NCBI GenBank assembly: GCA_013214945.1
Contig: JABSRT010000014.1
Location: 1 to 64,000 of the forward strand
Length of the DNA stretch: 64,000 bases
Direction: 5' to 3'
Source of the DNA: Gammaproteobacteria bacterium
Lineage (GTDB): Bacteria > Pseudomonadota > Gammaproteobacteria > Enterobacterales > Psychrobiaceae
In this document: positions 29,112-38,598 of the stretch, one piece after another
Position numbering within the stretch: position 1 is the stretch's first letter
Layout of the letters: every line of letters starts with the position of its first letter
Translations under genes and position numbers: made by a program
Notes under the pieces: model-generated
The model's database searches: none
What the model was told of the DNA's origin: nothing
The model's input: the letters and a program-made list of their open reading frames with translations, nothing else

Positions 29112-30824
29112 TTAAGCGTCTGGCTCAGCCCAGTGTTTGCACTTAGTGGTTTTACCTATGCCCGGATTAAACGAGTTGGTTGGGTCTAGCTCGCGGTAGA
29201 ACGACTTTAAAGTATCTTTTGCTGCATACTCGTGACCTACGTTGTGCTCGGCAGGGTACTCGGCGCCGCGTTCGTCAAAAGTGGCTAAAATTTTGTTTTT
29301 CAAAGTTTTAGCGTCGACACCTTTTTTGAGAATATAATTTTGGTGCATAACATGGCAGAACAGGTGACCGTAATAAAATTTCACCGCGATTAAATCGTCG
29401 ATTTCTGGTGCTAGCGTTTCAAACCATTGTTTTTCGTTACGCGGGAACGCGACGTCTATGGTCATTAAAGCGCCCAAATCTTTAGCGTGCATGGTTTGGT
29501 AACGGCCAATTGCGCCGCCAACCACAAAGCGATGCAGTATCGCTTGCTCGCCTTCTTTTTTAGTACACTCGAAGAAGTTGCCATCGTTGTTTTTAAAGAA
29601 CTCTTCAAGATAGACGCGCGCTTCGTCGACGCCATCATTACTCATTTCCACAATCCAGTGGTGTTCGTATTGATCGCGGTAGTCATTCATTCTTTTAGGC
29701 AGGTGACTAGGCCATAGGTAACTTAAATACTGCATCGCGATGTCTGAGAATTTACTCGGTAAAAACTTGAAGTTACCGGCAATACGATCGACGTAACGTT
29801 TGATCGCAAACATTTTAGGAATGTATTTTGAGCCAAGCTTGTCGATAACGATAAAGGTGTCTTTACCGTATTTTTCGCCAGCATTGTAGCAATCGCGGTG
29901 CAGGTATTCGCCAGACACTGGCAGGTTTTTAAAGCCGCCAAGCATGTCACGACGAATTTTTGCCAGCGCCTGCGGATCGTTGGTGCCAATATAAAAAACT
30001 TGCTGCTTTTTAGCGATTGGGTAAGTGTCGATACGCACGGCAAATACCGCTAATTTTCCAGCTGAGCCAGCCGCTTGGTAAAGGCGACGTCCGTCGTTGT
30101 TAAAACGTGATGGCGTATCGGCGTCGATGTCTCTTACTCGTTCATGGTACTCATTGTCTGATGCACGCTCTGAAGGGGTGCCGACATCGCTCGCGCTGTA
30201 ATTTTGCTGCTGTAAATTGTTTAATATTTTCTCTGGCGTATCACCAAGCTCGATCCCTAAGTTGTTAACCAGTGAAAGCCGCCCTTGGTCATCAATTTGT
30301 GCGTAAAGCGCCAATTCAGTGTAAGCGGGGCCGCGTTGTACCAAAGCGCCACCGGAATTATTACAAATACCACCGACAATTGATGCGCCAATGCACGAAG
30401 AACCAATCACCGAGTGCGGTTCACGACCATGTGGCTTAAGCACATCTTCTAAACCAAATAAGGTGCTGCCTGCGAGGCCGACAATTTGTTCTGCGTTGTT
30501 GATCAGTTGAATATCGCTAATCCGCATGGTGCTAATGATAACAATAGAGCGATCATAATTGTTGCCATCGGGCGTCGAACCGCCCGTAAGGCCGGTATTG
30601 GCCGCCTGCATAATGACCACGACATCAGCAGCAACACAAGCTTCAAGTACCTGCCAAATTTCAAACAAAGTGGCCGGTCGAACAACGGCTAGCGCCTCAC
30701 CAGCGCCAAAGCGAAACCCCTTACAATAAGGTTGCTTTTTAGCCGCATCAGTCAGCGTAAATTTAGCGCCGACAAGGGCAACTAAATTATCAATAAGTGC
30801 GTTGTTTGTAACTTGACCAGTCAT
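29112..30824 (-). CDS. dld: Quinone-dependent D-lactate dehydrogenase
   Basis: This peripheral membrane FAD enzyme oxidises D-lactate to pyruvate and passes electrons to quinone. The 570-residue form matches E. coli Dld (571). The FAD-binding PCMH domain carries QAANTGLTGGSTPDG and SVIGSSCIGASIVGGICNNSGGALVQRGP; the C-terminal cap domain contains HNVGHEYAA and the final SFNPGIGKT. I chose the ATG at 30824 because the 21 residues upstream of it in the longer frame are not conserved in character and GAGAA lies 7 bases before. It stands alone with its own terminator. Confidence 0.95.
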   Translation of the reverse strand: MTGQVTNNALIDNLVALVGAKFTLTDAAKKQPYCKGFRFGAGEALAVVRPATLFEIWQVLEACVAADVVVIMQAANTGLTGGSTPDGNNYDRSIVIISTMRISDIQLINNAEQIVGLAGSTLFGLEDVLKPHGREPHSVIGSSCIGASIVGGICNNSGGALVQRGPAYTELALYAQIDDQGRLSLVNNLGIELGDTPEKILNNLQQQNYSASDVGTPSERASDNEYHERVRDIDADTPSRFNNDGRRLYQAAGSAGKLAVFAVRIDTYPIAKKQQVFYIGTNDPQALAKIRRDMLGGFKNLPVSGEYLHRDCYNAGEKYGKDTFIVIDKLGSKYIPKMFAIKRYVDRIAGNFKFLPSKFSDIAMQYLSYLWPSHLPKRMNDYRDQYEHHWIVEMSNDGVDEARVYLEEFFKNNDGNFFECTKKEGEQAILHRFVVGGAIGRYQTMHAKDLGALMTIDVAFPRNEKQWFETLAPEIDDLIAVKFYYGHLFCHVMHQNYILKKGVDAKTLKNKILATFDERGAEYPAEHNVGHEYAAKDTLKSFYRELDPTNSFNPGIGKTTKCKHWAEPDA

Positions 30825-31218
30825 TTGTATTCTCAGTTTATTCAGTGAATTAGAAGAGCGTAATTGGTGCGCAAAATTATACCTCAATGGCCAGATGCAG
30901 GTATATATTTTTAAAGCATTGTTAAGAAGATATGTAAATTATTGGGCAGGTTGTTAATGACATAATGCGCTAGCAATAGAATGTTACAAAATTCCCGCCG
31001 TTCAGGCACCGATAACAACGAGTTTCATCGTTAGTTCACAAGGTCGATAACTTAGGTCAATGGTAGTCATGTCGTCGCTCTCGACTAAGTTGTAACTGAA
31101 GTTATTTCAATTAGATGCTAAGGTATTTCAATATTTAGTAACTATGCATCGGCAATGACTTTTACTGGTCGATGAATATCAGGCTCGCTCGATCACGCTT
31201 AACCCAAAGGAGAGTTTA
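30825..31218. other. Intergenic region between dld and the hydroxyacid dehydrogenase gene
   Basis: These 394 bases separate two divergent genes and should hold both promoters. I see no convincing coding sequence, RNA gene or repeat. An AAAGGAG ribosome binding site for the right-hand gene lies at its end. Confidence 0.6.
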
Positions 31219-32166
31219 GTGAAAATAGCTATATTGGATGATTATCAAAATGTGGTCAAAGATCTAAAATGCTTTGAGCTACTTGCAAGCCATGATGTCA
31301 CCATTTTTACCACAACATTGTCAGAGCCAGAGCTTATTACTGAGCTTGCCGATTTTGATGCGTTGGTTTTAATTCGTGAACGAACCGTTATTACGCAATC
31401 ACTGCTCGCTCGGCTGCCTAAGCTTAAATTAATCAGTCAAACCGGCAAAGTGAGTAACCATATTGATCCGCAGCTGTGCGAAGAATATGGGGTTAAGGTG
31501 CTTGAAGGGCGTGGATCACCAGTTGCGCCGTCGGAGCTGTGTTGGGCGCTGTTAATGTCTGCTTCTCGTCATATCCCGACTTACGCCGCTAACCTCAAAG
31601 CTAACAATCAATGGCAATGTGCGGGAGAACTCGGTTTAGGTCGCAGCTTAAACGGCTTAACACTCGGTATTTGGGGCTATGGAAAAATTGGCCAGCGCAT
31701 TGCTCAATACGCTAAAGCTTTTGAGATGTCGGTGGTTATTTGGGGCAGTGAACACGCTCGAAAACTTGCTGCTGAACATGGGTTCGAAGCGGCAACGTCT
31801 AAGCAGGCATTTTTCGCCCAGTCAGACATTGTGTCATTACACTTGCGCTTAAACGAAGCAACCATGGCCTGTGTAACCGCTGATGATCTAAAAGTAATGA
31901 AACCAGACTCGTTATTTCTCAATATTAGCCGCGCTGAACTGGTTGAGAAATCGGCTTTGTATAATGAAATGTGCTCGGTCCCAACCAAGCGAGCAGCAAT
32001 CGATGTTTATGACATTGAACCAGCAACAAAAGACAACGAGCCTTTATTGTTATTGCCTAATGTAACGGCAACGCCTCACTTGGGTTACGTTGAGCACAAT
32101 AGTTATGAGTTGTATTTCAAAATAGCTTTCGAGAACATTTTGGACTACCAGCAGGGCGCTGTATAA
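31219..32166 (+). CDS. D-isomer specific 2-hydroxyacid dehydrogenase family protein
   Basis: This 315-residue NAD-dependent oxidoreductase has the C-terminal Rossmann motif GIWGYGKIGQRIAQYA near residue 152, the conserved Arg in LHLRLNEATM, the Glu/Asp in DVYDIEPA, and the catalytic His in TATPHLGYVEHN. It begins at GTG, with AAAGGAG 7 bases upstream. Related proteins include phosphoglycerate and glyoxylate/hydroxypyruvate reductases; here the substrate is undetermined. It converges on an AraC-type gene. Confidence 0.85.
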   Translation: MKIAILDDYQNVVKDLKCFELLASHDVTIFTTTLSEPELITELADFDALVLIRERTVITQSLLARLPKLKLISQTGKVSNHIDPQLCEEYGVKVLEGRGSPVAPSELCWALLMSASRHIPTYAANLKANNQWQCAGELGLGRSLNGLTLGIWGYGKIGQRIAQYAKAFEMSVVIWGSEHARKLAAEHGFEAATSKQAFFAQSDIVSLHLRLNEATMACVTADDLKVMKPDSLFLNISRAELVEKSALYNEMCSVPTKRAAIDVYDIEPATKDNEPLLLLPNVTATPHLGYVEHNSYELYFKIAFENILDYQQGAV

Positions 32167-32192
32167 ATAATTAGCTTAGCCGCCACTTACGT

Positions 32193-33218
32193 TTATTCGG
32201 TTGTTTGTTTAATAGTAACGTCATTATCGCGCTGTAAATAAACTTTGGGCGAGCAGCCGTGCCAGCGTTTAAACGCCCGGTTTAAAGAGCTTTGCTCATT
32301 AAAGCCAAGTTGTAGCGCCAAGTCACTTAGGTTTAACGTGCCGATAAGTGTTTGGGCACGTTGCTGGCGTTCTAGATCTAATAATTGACCAAATTGGCTG
32401 TGTTCATTTTTTAATTTTCGTTGCAATGTCCGCGGCGAAATATTTAGTAGGCTGGCAAAATTCACCAGTGTGCATTGCTGTAAATCGTGCTGGTTATTAA
32501 GCAGGGCACAAACCTGATGTTTTATATTATCGTCAGCTTGGTTGTCGTTTAGCTTGGTTAATTGTTGTTGTGACAGGGCAACCATCGCTTGATGTAATGA
32601 GCTGTTGTCAGTCCTAAATTTACGGGTTAAAAACTCGAGTGGGAAATCGATTTGGTTTATCACTTTATTGCACTGAACCGGGCAAGCAAACCATTGACTC
32701 AGATAAGTTAGTTGCTGCTTGGTATAATGTCCTTGCAGCGATACTTTTATTGGATTTAACTCATCGCTAAGCAGTCGTCTGGCGGTGGTTAACCAAGCGG
32801 TCATATTGCGTAAAATGATCTGATCAGTGCATTGCTCGTAAGGTAGCCAGCTAATGGAAGCATGATGCTCACTAATATCAAATTTAGATTGGCCGATATT
32901 AGCCACCAAGCGATCAAATTTGAGCAAGTTATTAATCGCGCCCGCTAAGTTTTCACTCGATTCAATCAAATAACCCAGCACACCGTAGTCGACATTGTGA
33001 ATGTCGCGGCCTAGGTGGAAGCCAAATAACGGATCGTTCAGCTGTATTACGCCGTAGTCTAGCATGGCACTGTAATGTTCTAAGCTCACTCGTTGCTGCG
33101 CGCTGTAATGACTAAACTCAGGAAAACCGATGGCATTGAGTGCTACCGCTGGTTCAATTTCCCGCTGCTTGAGGAAATTTAATACGCTGTTAAAGTACGC
33201 TTGAGATGTGTTTTTCAT
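32193..33218 (-). CDS. AraC family transcriptional regulator
   Basis: This 341-residue protein has an N-terminal AraC-type arabinose-binding-like domain of the OruR/ArgR branch (about residues 20-200, DUF4123/PF12625 type) and a C-terminal AraC helix-turn-helix pair: LLNISPRTLQRKLKNE and LALQLGFNEQSSLNRAFKRWHG. I chose the ATG at 33218 with AGGTG 5 bases upstream. It is divergent from an SRPBCC and sterol desaturase-like gene pair, which are plausible targets. Confidence 0.88.
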   Translation of the reverse strand: MKNTSQAYFNSVLNFLKQREIEPAVALNAIGFPEFSHYSAQQRVSLEHYSAMLDYGVIQLNDPLFGFHLGRDIHNVDYGVLGYLIESSENLAGAINNLLKFDRLVANIGQSKFDISEHHASISWLPYEQCTDQIILRNMTAWLTTARRLLSDELNPIKVSLQGHYTKQQLTYLSQWFACPVQCNKVINQIDFPLEFLTRKFRTDNSSLHQAMVALSQQQLTKLNDNQADDNIKHQVCALLNNQHDLQQCTLVNFASLLNISPRTLQRKLKNEHSQFGQLLDLERQQRAQTLIGTLNLSDLALQLGFNEQSSLNRAFKRWHGCSPKVYLQRDNDVTIKQTTE

Positions 33219-33317
33219 TGTGTCACCTAAAGACAAAAATAATGTCACGCTGTGGCAAGTCTGCCACGGATCTATTTATTATTCTATAAGTTGCTAATCA
33301 TTCATGTAGAACACATT

Positions 33318-33761
33318 ATGCTCAATATTAAATTCTCTAAAACAATTAATTCCAGCCCAGCAGTGGTGCGAGAACTGTTGCTTGACCATGCCAATTTAGG
33401 ACTTTTCTTTAACGCAAAATACGAATTGGTTAAAGCCCAAAACAGCGATGAGTTACCGGGCGGGGTGGGTGCTATTCGCCGGCTTACTATGCGAGGTTCA
33501 ACATTCTTAGAGCAAATTATTGTTGCTGGCGACCAGCACATTGCTTATAAAATAACGGGTAAAGGGCCGGTAACCAACCATCGAGGTGATATTTATCTCA
33601 CGAATAATGGTTTGGCAACAAATCTTGATTACACCATCAAATGCAGTGCCCCGTGGTGGCAGCCAGACTGGTTAGTTGCCTTGGTTATTAAGCATGATAT
33701 TGGCAAGGGTTTAGATAATATAGTGCAATATTTTGCGCTTGTCAGCGAGCAACCGCAATGA
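33318..33761 (+). CDS. SRPBCC family protein
   Basis: This 147-residue protein fits the helix-grip START-like fold (polyketide cyclase/dehydrase type): an N-terminal strand MLNIKFSKTINSSPAVVREL, a short helix, antiparallel strands and a C-terminal helix. The ATG at 33318 is preferred over an in-frame upstream start that adds a hydrophobic 22-residue stretch of unlikely character. Its stop overlaps the next start as ATGA, so it is coupled to the desaturase-like gene and may bind a lipid substrate or product of that enzyme. Confidence 0.75.
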   Translation: MLNIKFSKTINSSPAVVRELLLDHANLGLFFNAKYELVKAQNSDELPGGVGAIRRLTMRGSTFLEQIIVAGDQHIAYKITGKGPVTNHRGDIYLTNNGLATNLDYTIKCSAPWWQPDWLVALVIKHDIGKGLDNIVQYFALVSEQPQ

Positions 33762-34609
33762 ACGTCGCCTTGATCTTATTGGCGATTAGCCCAATATTTT
33801 TTGTGTGCATTGCGTGGGAAGTAATTAAACATCGTCGTCATTATCAGCTACAAGACTCCATAGCCAATACGGCCTTAGCCTTAATGCACCAAGGCTCGGA
33901 TGCAGTTGCTTTGTTTTTGCTGATGCCATTTTTTTATTGGCTGCATCAATTTCGATTGTTTGAAATTGAGTTAAATGTATGGACGTTGTTTACTGCCTTT
34001 TTACTGCAAGATTTTTTGTATTATTGGTTTCATCGCGCCTCGCATAACATTCATTGGTTGTGGGCCGCCCATGTGGTGCATCATAGTTCAACTAAGATGA
34101 ATTTCACCACCGCCTTTCGGCAAAGCCTGATGTATCCAATCGCTGGCATGTGGGTGTTTTGGATGCCGATGATCTTGCTTGGTTTTGAACCTAACATTGT
34201 CTTTAGCGTGGTAGCGCTTAATTTAGCCTTTCAGTTTTTCGTGCATACCCAAACCGTTGGCCAGCTGGGAGTTTTTGAAAAAGTGTTTAATACACCGTCA
34301 CATCACCGAGTGCATCATGCGACGAATGAAGGTTATATCGACCGCAATTATGCCGGGGTCCTGATTATTTGGGATAAGCTGTTTTCTACTTATGCGCAAG
34401 AGGATCTCAACAAGCCGATCACTTATGGCATTGTTGGGCAAATTAACAGTAATAACCCACTCTTTATTACGTTTCACCAGTGGCAATATTTACTGGCGCA
34501 AGCTAAGCAGCAGCAAGGGCTGGTGGCTAAACTTAAGGTGTTGTTTGCTTACCCGACTATAGCTGCTCAAACAAATTCTTTGCCTGAGCCCGCTGCCAAT
34601 AAAGAATAA
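33758..34609 (+). CDS. Sterol desaturase / fatty acid hydroxylase family membrane protein
   Basis: This 283-residue di-iron membrane oxygenase has four or so hydrophobic segments and the family's histidine clusters: WFHRASHNIHW (HX3H), AHVVHHSS (HX2HH) and a C-terminal THSHHRVHHATN-like cluster reading SHHRVHH. These ligate the two irons that activate oxygen for hydroxylation or desaturation of a lipid chain. It is translationally coupled with the SRPBCC gene. The exact lipid is unknown. Confidence 0.88.
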   Translation: MNVALILLAISPIFFVCIAWEVIKHRRHYQLQDSIANTALALMHQGSDAVALFLLMPFFYWLHQFRLFEIELNVWTLFTAFLLQDFLYYWFHRASHNIHWLWAAHVVHHSSTKMNFTTAFRQSLMYPIAGMWVFWMPMILLGFEPNIVFSVVALNLAFQFFVHTQTVGQLGVFEKVFNTPSHHRVHHATNEGYIDRNYAGVLIIWDKLFSTYAQEDLNKPITYGIVGQINSNNPLFITFHQWQYLLAQAKQQQGLVAKLKVLFAYPTIAAQTNSLPEPAANKE

Positions 34610-34805
34610 GCGTAACCGGTTGTAGCTTTAAATTTCTATGGGAATATTTGCTACTGGTTACGCTTGTTTAAGTCGATAAAACTTTGATTTGGCCTTACTT
34701 ATTGATTTATTTAAACAAATGTGACTTAAAGTGTTTTGGTAGAGTTAGAAGCTTATTTAGGTCATACTCGATTTTTCAGTAATTACTACTTGTAGGCGTA
34801 AAAAA

Positions 34806-36473
34806 ATGACTTATAAAAATATCGCTTTAACCACCTTAGCGCTAGCTATTACAGCCGGTTGTTCTAGTTTAAATACCGAACAATCGAATAGAGCAATGAC
34901 TAGCCATGATTGGATCCAAGATAAAACATATAATTTGACCATTTTGCATACCAACGATAATCACGGTAATTTCTGGCAAAACAAATATGGTGAACGTGGC
35001 ATGGCTGCGCGTGCTACCTTGATTAAAAATATCCGCGCCCAGGTGAAGTCTGCTGGTGGTTCGGTGCTGCTATTATCGGGTGGAGATATTAATACCGGTG
35101 TTCCAGAATCTGATCTGCAAGATGCCGAGCCTGACTTTATCGGGATGAATATGATTGGCTACGATGCAATGACATTAGGTAACCACGAATTTGATAACCC
35201 GCTCGACGTTCTGGCAAAGCAAGAAAACTGGGCAAATTTCCCCTTTATTTCAGCCAACATCTATAAAGATGGCCAGCGGATGTTTGACGCTTACAAAATT
35301 TTTAATAAAAGCGGGATCAAAATTGCGGTTATTGGCTTAACCACTGAAGATACTGCCAATATTGGTAACCCTGAATTTATCAGTGAATTAGAATTTCGCG
35401 ACCCAAAAGTCGAAGCTAAAAAGGTAATAGCGCAACTAAAGGCGACTGAAAATCCAGATGTAATTATTGCAGCTACTCACATGGGCCATTATTTAAACGG
35501 TGCCAATGGTTCGAACGCGCCGGGGGATGTGCAATTGGCACGTTATCTTAACGCAGGCGATCTCGACATGATCGTGGGCGGTCACTCTCAAGAGCCGGTC
35601 TGTATGGAAGGCGCACAATACGCAAGCTTTAAACCTGGCCAAGCTTGTATGCCTGACGTGCAAAACGGCACCGATATTGTGCAAGCGCATGAATGGGGTA
35701 AATATGTTGGCCGTGCTGATTACAGCTTTAAAAATGGCGAATTTATGCTGCAGTCGTACCAGCTTATTCCTGTTAATTTAAAGAAAAAAATCAAAGTCGA
35801 CGGCAAGAAAAAGCGGGTCTTAATCCAAGCTGAAATAGCGCAAGATCCTAGCGTTTTTGCCAAGCTGAAACCTTTTTATCAGAAAGGCCAAGCAGCATTA
35901 AGTCTTAAAATTGGCCAGACGGACGGATTACTGCAAGGAGAGCGTAACGTGGTTCGTAATAATCAGACCAACCTCGGCCGTTTAATTGCTACTGCTCACA
36001 TGCAACGCGCCAAAGCCGATTTTGGGATAATGAATTCAGGCGGAGTGCGGGCGTCGTTTGAAGCTGGCGTAATCACTTACAAAGATATTTTAACCGTGCA
36101 GCCGTTTGGTAACATTGTGACTTCTGTCGACATGTCAGGTGCGCAGTTGATGGATTATCTAAATGTTGTCGCGACCAAACAAAAAGACTCTGGCGCGTTC
36201 GCCCAATTTGCCAACATCTCGATGAGCGTGGCCAATGGCCAGGTATCGAACGTAGTCATTGCAGGTAAGGCAATCAACTTGAACAATACATATCGTTTTA
36301 CTATTCCGTCGTTTAATGCCGCAGGTGGTGACGGTTATCCAAACATCACTGCTCACCCTGCGTTTGTTAACACCGGTTATGTCGATGCCGAAGTGCTTAA
36401 AGAATATATCGAAGTAAATTCTCCGATTAATCCTGCTGATTTTGCGCCAAATAATGAAATTACGTATCGTTAA
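34806..36473 (+). CDS. 5'-nucleotidase / UDP-sugar hydrolase family lipoprotein
   Basis: This 555-residue protein begins with a lipoprotein signal peptide ending in ITAGC, so Cys19 or so becomes the lipidated residue. The metallophosphatase domain holds ILHTNDNHGNF, the GGDINTG Asp, LGNHEFDNP and GGHSQEP motifs. The C-terminal nucleotide-binding domain has the NSGGVRASF and NAAGGDGYP loops. It should hydrolyse extracellular or periplasmic nucleotides to nucleosides and phosphate, a UshA-like scavenging role. A single gene with its own promoter region. Confidence 0.92.
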   Translation: MTYKNIALTTLALAITAGCSSLNTEQSNRAMTSHDWIQDKTYNLTILHTNDNHGNFWQNKYGERGMAARATLIKNIRAQVKSAGGSVLLLSGGDINTGVPESDLQDAEPDFIGMNMIGYDAMTLGNHEFDNPLDVLAKQENWANFPFISANIYKDGQRMFDAYKIFNKSGIKIAVIGLTTEDTANIGNPEFISELEFRDPKVEAKKVIAQLKATENPDVIIAATHMGHYLNGANGSNAPGDVQLARYLNAGDLDMIVGGHSQEPVCMEGAQYASFKPGQACMPDVQNGTDIVQAHEWGKYVGRADYSFKNGEFMLQSYQLIPVNLKKKIKVDGKKKRVLIQAEIAQDPSVFAKLKPFYQKGQAALSLKIGQTDGLLQGERNVVRNNQTNLGRLIATAHMQRAKADFGIMNSGGVRASFEAGVITYKDILTVQPFGNIVTSVDMSGAQLMDYLNVVATKQKDSGAFAQFANISMSVANGQVSNVVIAGKAINLNNTYRFTIPSFNAAGGDGYPNITAHPAFVNTGYVDAEVLKEYIEVNSPINPADFAPNNEITYR

Positions 36474-36605
36474 ATTACTATAAATATGTTTTTGGTAGTG
36501 GTACCGTGATTTGAGCTACTTCACCAAGGAAAGGTATCGCTACTGAGACTGCATGGACAGTAACTAATACATTGCCCTAAATCTAATTATCATAAAGGAG
36601 TTGAT

Positions 36606-37094
36606 ATCAAATTATTTATAAGACAAAGCTTTACTCAAGCCGATGAGCAACAGCAAGGCATTATTCAAACTGTGCTTGACGGTATTATGAGTGAACATCC
36701 TAGGGTTGAATTTGTAACGGGCGCAAATGCGCTAAATAAAGACTCGTTTAAAAGTGACTTTGAACAGCGGACTAAATTGGCATTTACTGCCAAAAACTTT
36801 AGAGATTACAGGTTAGGGCTTATCGATGAATGCGATGCAATGATCTTTATTAGAACATCAATGAGCGAAAGCGGGGCATATGAACTGGCCTATAACATTC
36901 ACTCGAGCAATCCCAAGCCGGTGTTTTATGCATATATGTCAGATGCTCCCATTAAAACAACCCTATTAAGAGAGCTAGACCAAGACTACCAGGTTAGTTA
37001 TCAGGCGTTTGATTGTGCCCAAGATGTGCTTGATAGTCTCAAAGAGTTCTTTGATGAGTTTAACCTAACCGAGCATCAAAGCTGCTCGGCCTAA
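36606..37094 (+). CDS. Nucleoside 2-deoxyribosyltransferase-like small protein with unusual ATC start
   Basis: The usual start-codon search gives 140 residues from a GTG at 36672, but the frame continues upstream through a convincing N-terminus (KLFIRQSFTQADEQQ) to an ATC codon at 36606, with a perfect AAAGGAG 5 bases before it. I therefore give a 162-residue protein. The KLFI opening and SESGAYELAY with a central Glu resemble the nucleoside 2-deoxyribosyltransferase/TIR-like fold. The function is unknown. Either ATC serves as a rare start or an ATG has been mutated. No operon partner is evident. Confidence 0.6.
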   Translation: MKLFIRQSFTQADEQQQGIIQTVLDGIMSEHPRVEFVTGANALNKDSFKSDFEQRTKLAFTAKNFRDYRLGLIDECDAMIFIRTSMSESGAYELAYNIHSSNPKPVFYAYMSDAPIKTTLLRELDQDYQVSYQAFDCAQDVLDSLKEFFDEFNLTEHQSCSA

Positions 37095-37154
37095 TATGGG
37101 ACTTAGCAGTGAATCATTTTAAGCCCTAACTTGAGCTATATTTATTTACTACGC

Positions 37155-38330
37155 TTACTCATTTAGGGTCCTTAATACTTCCAGACATGCCCCCAATGTA
37201 TGATAATCACACTTAGCGCCAGCACTACTTTTTTCATTCGAGTTTTTAACGTTGTCTCGGCTTAATACTCTAAACCATGCGCCATAAACATGATCGACAA
37301 AGTGCTGATCACAATATTGCCAAATAGCATTATATTGGTCTAAATATTTTTGCTCTTTAGTCTGTGCATACAATAACGCTGCACTAGCAAAACTTTCTGC
37401 TTGAACCCAAAAATACTTTTCGTCATCACACCACTTATTGGTGGGATCAAAACCGTAAATAAGCCCACCAAATTCAGCGTCCCATGCTAGGTCGTAAGCG
37501 CTGTTGTGCAAAAATGTCGCCCGTTCAACTAACCACGCCTCAGGTGCATGCCGGTTAAGCATTAACAATAGTTTGGCCCACTCTGTTTGATGTCCTGGCT
37601 GGAAACCCCAAGGGCGATAAAGGTTTTTGGGGTCGTCTTTATTGTATTGCCAGTCTGGCTGAAAGTTAAGGGTGTAATGTTCCCAAATTAAGTTGTCGGT
37701 CAGGCTGGCTTGTCTTACTGCAATATTGTGCGCCAGTAACTTGGCGCGATCTAAAAATAACGAATTATTAGTCGCTTCATAGGCTGCAATCATCGCTTCA
37801 CATAAATGCATATTTGAATTTTGGCCACGATAGGTACTTAAGATGCCAGCAGGGCTTATTTCATCGGCATATAAACCAAAATCATCTTGCCAAAATTTTT
37901 GTTCGAGCATCTCGTAGGTCGCAATTAGCTTGTCGTCATTAGCAATAATTCCGGCCTTTTTAGCCGCAGCGTAGGCCAATAACACAAAAGCGTAACCATA
38001 GGCTTGCTCTGTCATGTCCTCAGGCTCATTATTAGCAATAGCCCAAGCGTAACTGTGGCTATCGGCTTGCCAATGGGCATTTTCTAAATAATCTAAGCCG
38101 TGTTTAGCAATGGCCAAATAGTCTTCATTATTAAAGGTAATAGCAGCTAAAGCGTAATTGACAATAATGCGAGTGCTACTGACTAAATGTTTTTTGTCTT
38201 TCGAAAAAAGCGTTGCGTCATCATGATAATTTTGAAAATATCCGCCATTAGTATCAACCACATGAGGGGTGTAAAAATCTAAGATGCTTTTGCAGTGCTG
38301 CTGTAAAAATTCATTCGTTAAATATTTCAT
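37155..38330 (-). CDS. AGE family sugar epimerase/isomerase
   Basis: This 391-residue protein has the (alpha/alpha)6 barrel of N-acylglucosamine 2-epimerases and mannose isomerases. Family patterns visible are NSNMHLCEAMIAAYEAT, the catalytic His in WGFQPGHQTEWAKLL and KYFWVQAESFASAALLY, with a second His in GAKCDYHTLGACLE. It interconverts mannose/fructose/glucose or N-acyl sugars; the substrate cannot be fixed from sequence. It stands alone, divergent from the chemoreceptor gene. Confidence 0.9.
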   Translation of the reverse strand: MKYLTNEFLQQHCKSILDFYTPHVVDTNGGYFQNYHDDATLFSKDKKHLVSSTRIIVNYALAAITFNNEDYLAIAKHGLDYLENAHWQADSHSYAWAIANNEPEDMTEQAYGYAFVLLAYAAAKKAGIIANDDKLIATYEMLEQKFWQDDFGLYADEISPAGILSTYRGQNSNMHLCEAMIAAYEATNNSLFLDRAKLLAHNIAVRQASLTDNLIWEHYTLNFQPDWQYNKDDPKNLYRPWGFQPGHQTEWAKLLLMLNRHAPEAWLVERATFLHNSAYDLAWDAEFGGLIYGFDPTNKWCDDEKYFWVQAESFASAALLYAQTKEQKYLDQYNAIWQYCDQHFVDHVYGAWFRVLSRDNVKNSNEKSSAGAKCDYHTLGACLEVLRTLNE

Positions 38331-38598
38331 TTTTGCTCTCTAGTTATACTTATTGTTATACCTATTGTTGTACTTATTCTTGCACACTAATAGTCATCTA
38401 AATATATCGAAAAATATCATGACAAAACTGATGTCGGTAACTCGTGTGCTATGCCCCATGGTGGTTTTACGCAATTTAAACTATAATCATCGGCGTAGAA
38501 AAACCGATACCAGTATCACACTTTGTAAACCTACACCTCACACATCTAGCATGGATAGCTATACTTTCGAAAGTACGTCGCCAACTAAGAGACTCCCT

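Noticed and set aside
38353-38598. An 82-residue N-terminal extension of the chemoreceptor.
   Set aside because: Its composition is not protein-like for this family, and the ATG at 38599 gives the standard start just before the first membrane helix.
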